In this document: piece after piece, positions 61,779 to 64,000 of the stretch
Layout: each line of letters begins with the position of its first letter
Position numbering within the stretch: position 1 is the first letter of the stretch
The notes under the pieces: generated by a model
Database searches by the model: none
What the model was told of the DNA's origin: nothing
The model's input: the letters and a program-made list of their open reading frames with translations, nothing else
Origin: Corynebacterium sp. Marseille-P3884
GTDB lineage: Bacteria; Actinomycetota; Actinomycetes; Mycobacteriales; Mycobacteriaceae
DNA length: 64,000 bases
Reading direction: 5' to 3'
NCBI RefSeq assembly: GCF_017942225.1
Contig: NZ_JAGKSD010000004.1
Coordinates: 114,220-178,219 of the forward strand
Translations under genes and position numbers: made by a program

Positions 61779-62818
61779 TGGCTCTTGAGAAACGCATGGG
61801 GCACGGCGAAGAGTACGAATTCGCCACCGACGGCGGTCCGTTCCGCGCGATTCTGGTCATGGAGCTCAACGACGGCGGCCGCTTTCGCGCCTACAACGGC
61901 GAGACCGAGCTGCCCCGCACCGGCGACCGCTACGCCCTGCGCGAATTGAACGGCCCCGCCGCCATCGAGGTGCGGCCGGATAACGAAGTCTTCGGCAACC
62001 GCGCCGAACTCTACGTCCGCGTCCAAGCCCGCGACACCGCCGATGGGCTCGTGGACCTGGCCCTCCCGCCGTTCAAAGTCGCCGCCCGCGACACCTTTAC
62101 TCCGCTGACCCTCCTTCCCACCACCACGGGCGTGCGCGTCATCGGCGGCGACGGCGGGGGAGTGGGCGCCGTCCGTCCCCACGTGGGCGACACCGGCGGC
62201 AGCTCCGTCAGCTCGGTCAGTTCTGTCAGCTCCGTCAGTTCCGGCAGCTCGGTCGCGCCCGCCGCCGGTGCCACCGCCACTTCCGACTCCGCCGCACCGA
62301 CTGCCGGGTCGACCCCGACTGTTCCGGCTGGCGGCGCTAGCACGGACGCCGTGCACATCATCGTCGACTCGTCCGCATCCATGCTGCGCAGCACCACCGT
62401 CGAGCAGATGGACGCGATGCTCAGCTTCGCTGTCAACGCCGTCTCCGTCATGCGCTGCGCGAAGCATCTGACCACCTCTTCCGGTCAGGCCGTGCCCGGC
62501 ATCGTGGACACCCTTGAGGTGCCCGCCGGGACGACCGAGGCGCTGCGCGGCAACGACATCGGCTGGGAAATCAACGCGACGGATATCTCGCCCACGGCTG
62601 CCGTCATCGCCATCTCCGACGATGTTCCGGCCCGCCTGCTCGGCCGCAGCGCACCCGTCCACGTCATCTCGCCGCGACCGGTCGCCACCTCCGCCGGCAT
62701 CACAGCAACGCTTTTCGACGACCGCCTCCACCGCGCCGTCGCCGAAGGCGATGCCCGCAGCTACCGCGACGCCATTCACTCTCTCCGTGGCGCCATCGAT
62801 GCGGGGGTGACGTCCTGA
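61778..62818 (+). CDS. Cytoplasmic vWA/MIDAS-domain protein
   Basis: 346-residue soluble protein. Residues 1-115 are a small beta-rich domain (FRAILVMELNDGGRFRAYNG, AELYVRVQARDT). A low-complexity Ser/Val segment (SSVSSVSSVSS) links to a C-terminal vWA-like domain from about 188 with MIDAS start IIVDSSASM (DxSxS) and ATDISPTAAVIAISDD further on, while the middle Thr site is not clear. No signal peptide. AAAGGAG precedes ATG 61778 and both ends overlap neighbouring genes by one base. A second vWA protein in the same operon suggests a matched inside/outside pair. Confidence 0.75.
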   Translation: MALEKRMGHGEEYEFATDGGPFRAILVMELNDGGRFRAYNGETELPRTGDRYALRELNGPAAIEVRPDNEVFGNRAELYVRVQARDTADGLVDLALPPFKVAARDTFTPLTLLPTTTGVRVIGGDGGGVGAVRPHVGDTGGSSVSSVSSVSSVSSGSSVAPAAGATATSDSAAPTAGSTPTVPAGGASTDAVHIIVDSSASMLRSTTVEQMDAMLSFAVNAVSVMRCAKHLTTSSGQAVPGIVDTLEVPAGTTEALRGNDIGWEINATDISPTAAVIAISDDVPARLLGRSAPVHVISPRPVATSAGITATLFDDRLHRAVAEGDARSYRDAIHSLRGAIDAGVTS

Positions 62819-63912
62819 TGAACCCGAACGTCCCGTACGTGATCCCGTCTAAGGACCCGGTCACATTCGAAATCCTCGACCCTTCCGGCTCCGCGCCGAA
62901 GCACGAGGGAATCGACCTGCCCGATGACTGGATCAATTCCGGCGTTCTCACCGTGGCCATGGCCGGCGCTCGCTCGTCAGGGAAGAGTCTGTACATCGCG
63001 GTCGTCGTCAAGCTGTTGCGCGATATGTTGGCAGTCAACCGTGGCTTTTTGAATGCCGCCGACGAATACACGCGACGCACCTACGAGGAAAATTACGAGC
63101 GCCCCCTCTTCGAAGAGATGGGGCTCATGCCGCCGACCCCGCCGTCGGCGAACCCCGACGCGTACCAGAACCGCCCTCTCATCTACGACCTCGGTCTGCA
63201 ACCCCGCGTCAACCCCGCCAATAATGAGCCCGTCAACCAGCGTATTTACCTCGTGCTCCAAGACGTCGCCGGCGAGGACCTCCGCGAAGAAGGCTTCCCT
63301 GAGCGCGCGCCGAAACTCGGGTTCTTCCGTCACGCCGACCGCATCGTGTTCCTCTACGACCCGATGGCCGTCAACCGCATCCGCCAACTTCTTGAAGGCA
63401 CCGTGTCCACCAACGAAGTCGGTCGCGAAAACCCCGCCATGATTCTGCAGAACATCCTGCGGCTCATGTCGCCCGAACGCATGCCCGGCATCGCGCTCAC
63501 CCTGTCCAAATTCGACATGCTCCAGCGTCTCGCCGACGTTGACCAGGTCGGCAGCGGCGGCATCCAGGGCCAGACCGTGGACTGGCAGGCCGCCATGAGT
63601 AACTACGGTGCCTCTTTCCGCCGCGAATCCAACCCGCCCAACGAACCCTTCGATTGGGCCGACCGCAGTTCCATGCACTTCGAGATCCGCAGCATGCTCA
63701 GCGCCCTCGGCGCCATGGAGATGCTCAATCTCCTCGAAACCCAATCACCCACCGGCCAGCCCGTTCCGTACAGCTGCCACGCCGTCTCCGCCCTCGGCGA
63801 TTCGCCCGAAGGCGACAGCGTGTCCCGCATGGGCATCGCCCCGTTCCGCGTCCTTGACCCCATCCGCGAAATGTTCGCCCAATACGGCCTGTTTGAGGGA
63901 GGAAAACAATGA
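62818..63912 (+). CDS. TRAFAC-like P-loop GTPase
   Basis: 364-residue soluble GTPase-like protein. Walker A GARSSGKS at residues 50-57 follows a strand VLTVAMA; the G3 motif DVAGED is at 149-154; the G4-like motif SKFD at 230-233 stands for (N/T)KxD. The Walker A Thr/Ser is intact. This is the pattern of the TRAFAC-clade GTPases that accompany GAP1 proteins. It starts at TGATG overlapping the preceding stop and ends overlapping the next ATG by 4 bases. Together with GAP1-N2 and the vWA genes it forms the switch part of the system. Confidence 0.82.
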   Translation: MNPNVPYVIPSKDPVTFEILDPSGSAPKHEGIDLPDDWINSGVLTVAMAGARSSGKSLYIAVVVKLLRDMLAVNRGFLNAADEYTRRTYEENYERPLFEEMGLMPPTPPSANPDAYQNRPLIYDLGLQPRVNPANNEPVNQRIYLVLQDVAGEDLREEGFPERAPKLGFFRHADRIVFLYDPMAVNRIRQLLEGTVSTNEVGRENPAMILQNILRLMSPERMPGIALTLSKFDMLQRLADVDQVGSGGIQGQTVDWQAAMSNYGASFRRESNPPNEPFDWADRSSMHFEIRSMLSALGAMEMLNLLETQSPTGQPVPYSCHAVSALGDSPEGDSVSRMGIAPFRVLDPIREMFAQYGLFEGGKQ

Positions 63913-64000
63913 CCCACCACAACCAAGGCTGGCTCGCCCGCGAGGAACGCCGCCTCACCGACGCGTCCGCCGCCACGCCTACCACCACGTCCGCCGACCC
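63909..64000 (+). CDS. Unknown protein, cut by the right window edge
   Basis: ATG 63909 overlaps the GTPase stop by 4 bases (ATGA), with GAGGGAGG just upstream. Only 30 codons are visible: a basic/acidic start (QGWLAREERRL) then Thr/Ala-rich residues. It continues the operon; no family can be assigned. Confidence 0.6.
   Translation, partial: MTHHNQGWLAREERRLTDASAATPTTTSAD

Overview
The window is a high-GC actinobacterial chromosome segment, most likely from a Corynebacterium species. The evidence is the order rplJ-rplL ... DUF3068/PorA-family gene-rpoB-rpoC, an anchored-repeat type metal ABC transporter with choice-of-anchor M surface proteins, and an EccC/EccD/WXG100 type VII secretion locus. 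No tRNA, rRNA, insertion sequence or CRISPR array is visible.

Region 1 (1-8615): a tightly overlapping six-gene operon encoding an anchored-repeat ABC transporter. It has a ZnuA/TroA-like binding lipoprotein carrying an inserted surface repeat, an ATPase, an ABC-3 permease and three surface proteins built from the same His-rich repeat, one with an LADTG sortase-like motif. Region 2 (8616-9898): the rplJ leader with an attenuator-like hairpin, rplJ, rplL and a strong terminator.

Region 3 (about 10.0-37.9 kb): a 28-kb accessory island lying between rplL and rpoB. Its left part is a one-way array of small soluble proteins that look like polymorphic-toxin immunity proteins: SUKH/SMI1-like, pentapeptide-like, YfbM/DUF1877-like, Imm51-like and several unknowns. 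The centre is a type VII secretion locus: lipoproteins including a putative lytic transglycosylase, a MinD/EspI-like ATPase and a second MinD-like protein, EccD, a full-length three-ATPase EccC, an unknown protein and four WXG100-class small proteins. It ends in a 1706-residue RHS/YD-repeat toxin with a GIY-YIG nuclease-like tip, followed by its presumed Imm51-type immunity gene. A near-identical copy of that immunity gene, plus a 5' stub of the next gene, lies 18 kb upstream at the end of the immunity array. The duplicated block starts exactly at the toxin stop codon, which is the signature of toxin-tip/immunity cassette turnover.

Region 4 (37999-47006): a DUF3068 membrane protein, the rpoB promoter region, rpoB, rpoC and a strong terminator. 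Region 5 (47440 to the right edge): a translationally coupled operon with a Pro/Gly-rich membrane protein, a secreted membrane-anchored vWA protein, a tubulin/FtsZ-superfamily protein, a two-TM protein, a fibronectin-III-like protein, a GAP1-N2-like protein, a second vWA/MIDAS protein, a TRAFAC-like GTPase and a further gene cut by the window end. This tubulin-vWA-GTPase operon is the best candidate for a poorly described system. The gene products suggest a membrane-associated, nucleotide-driven complex linking an extracellular vWA domain to a cytoplasmic tubulin-like polymer and a GTPase switch, but its biological role is not established by the sequence.
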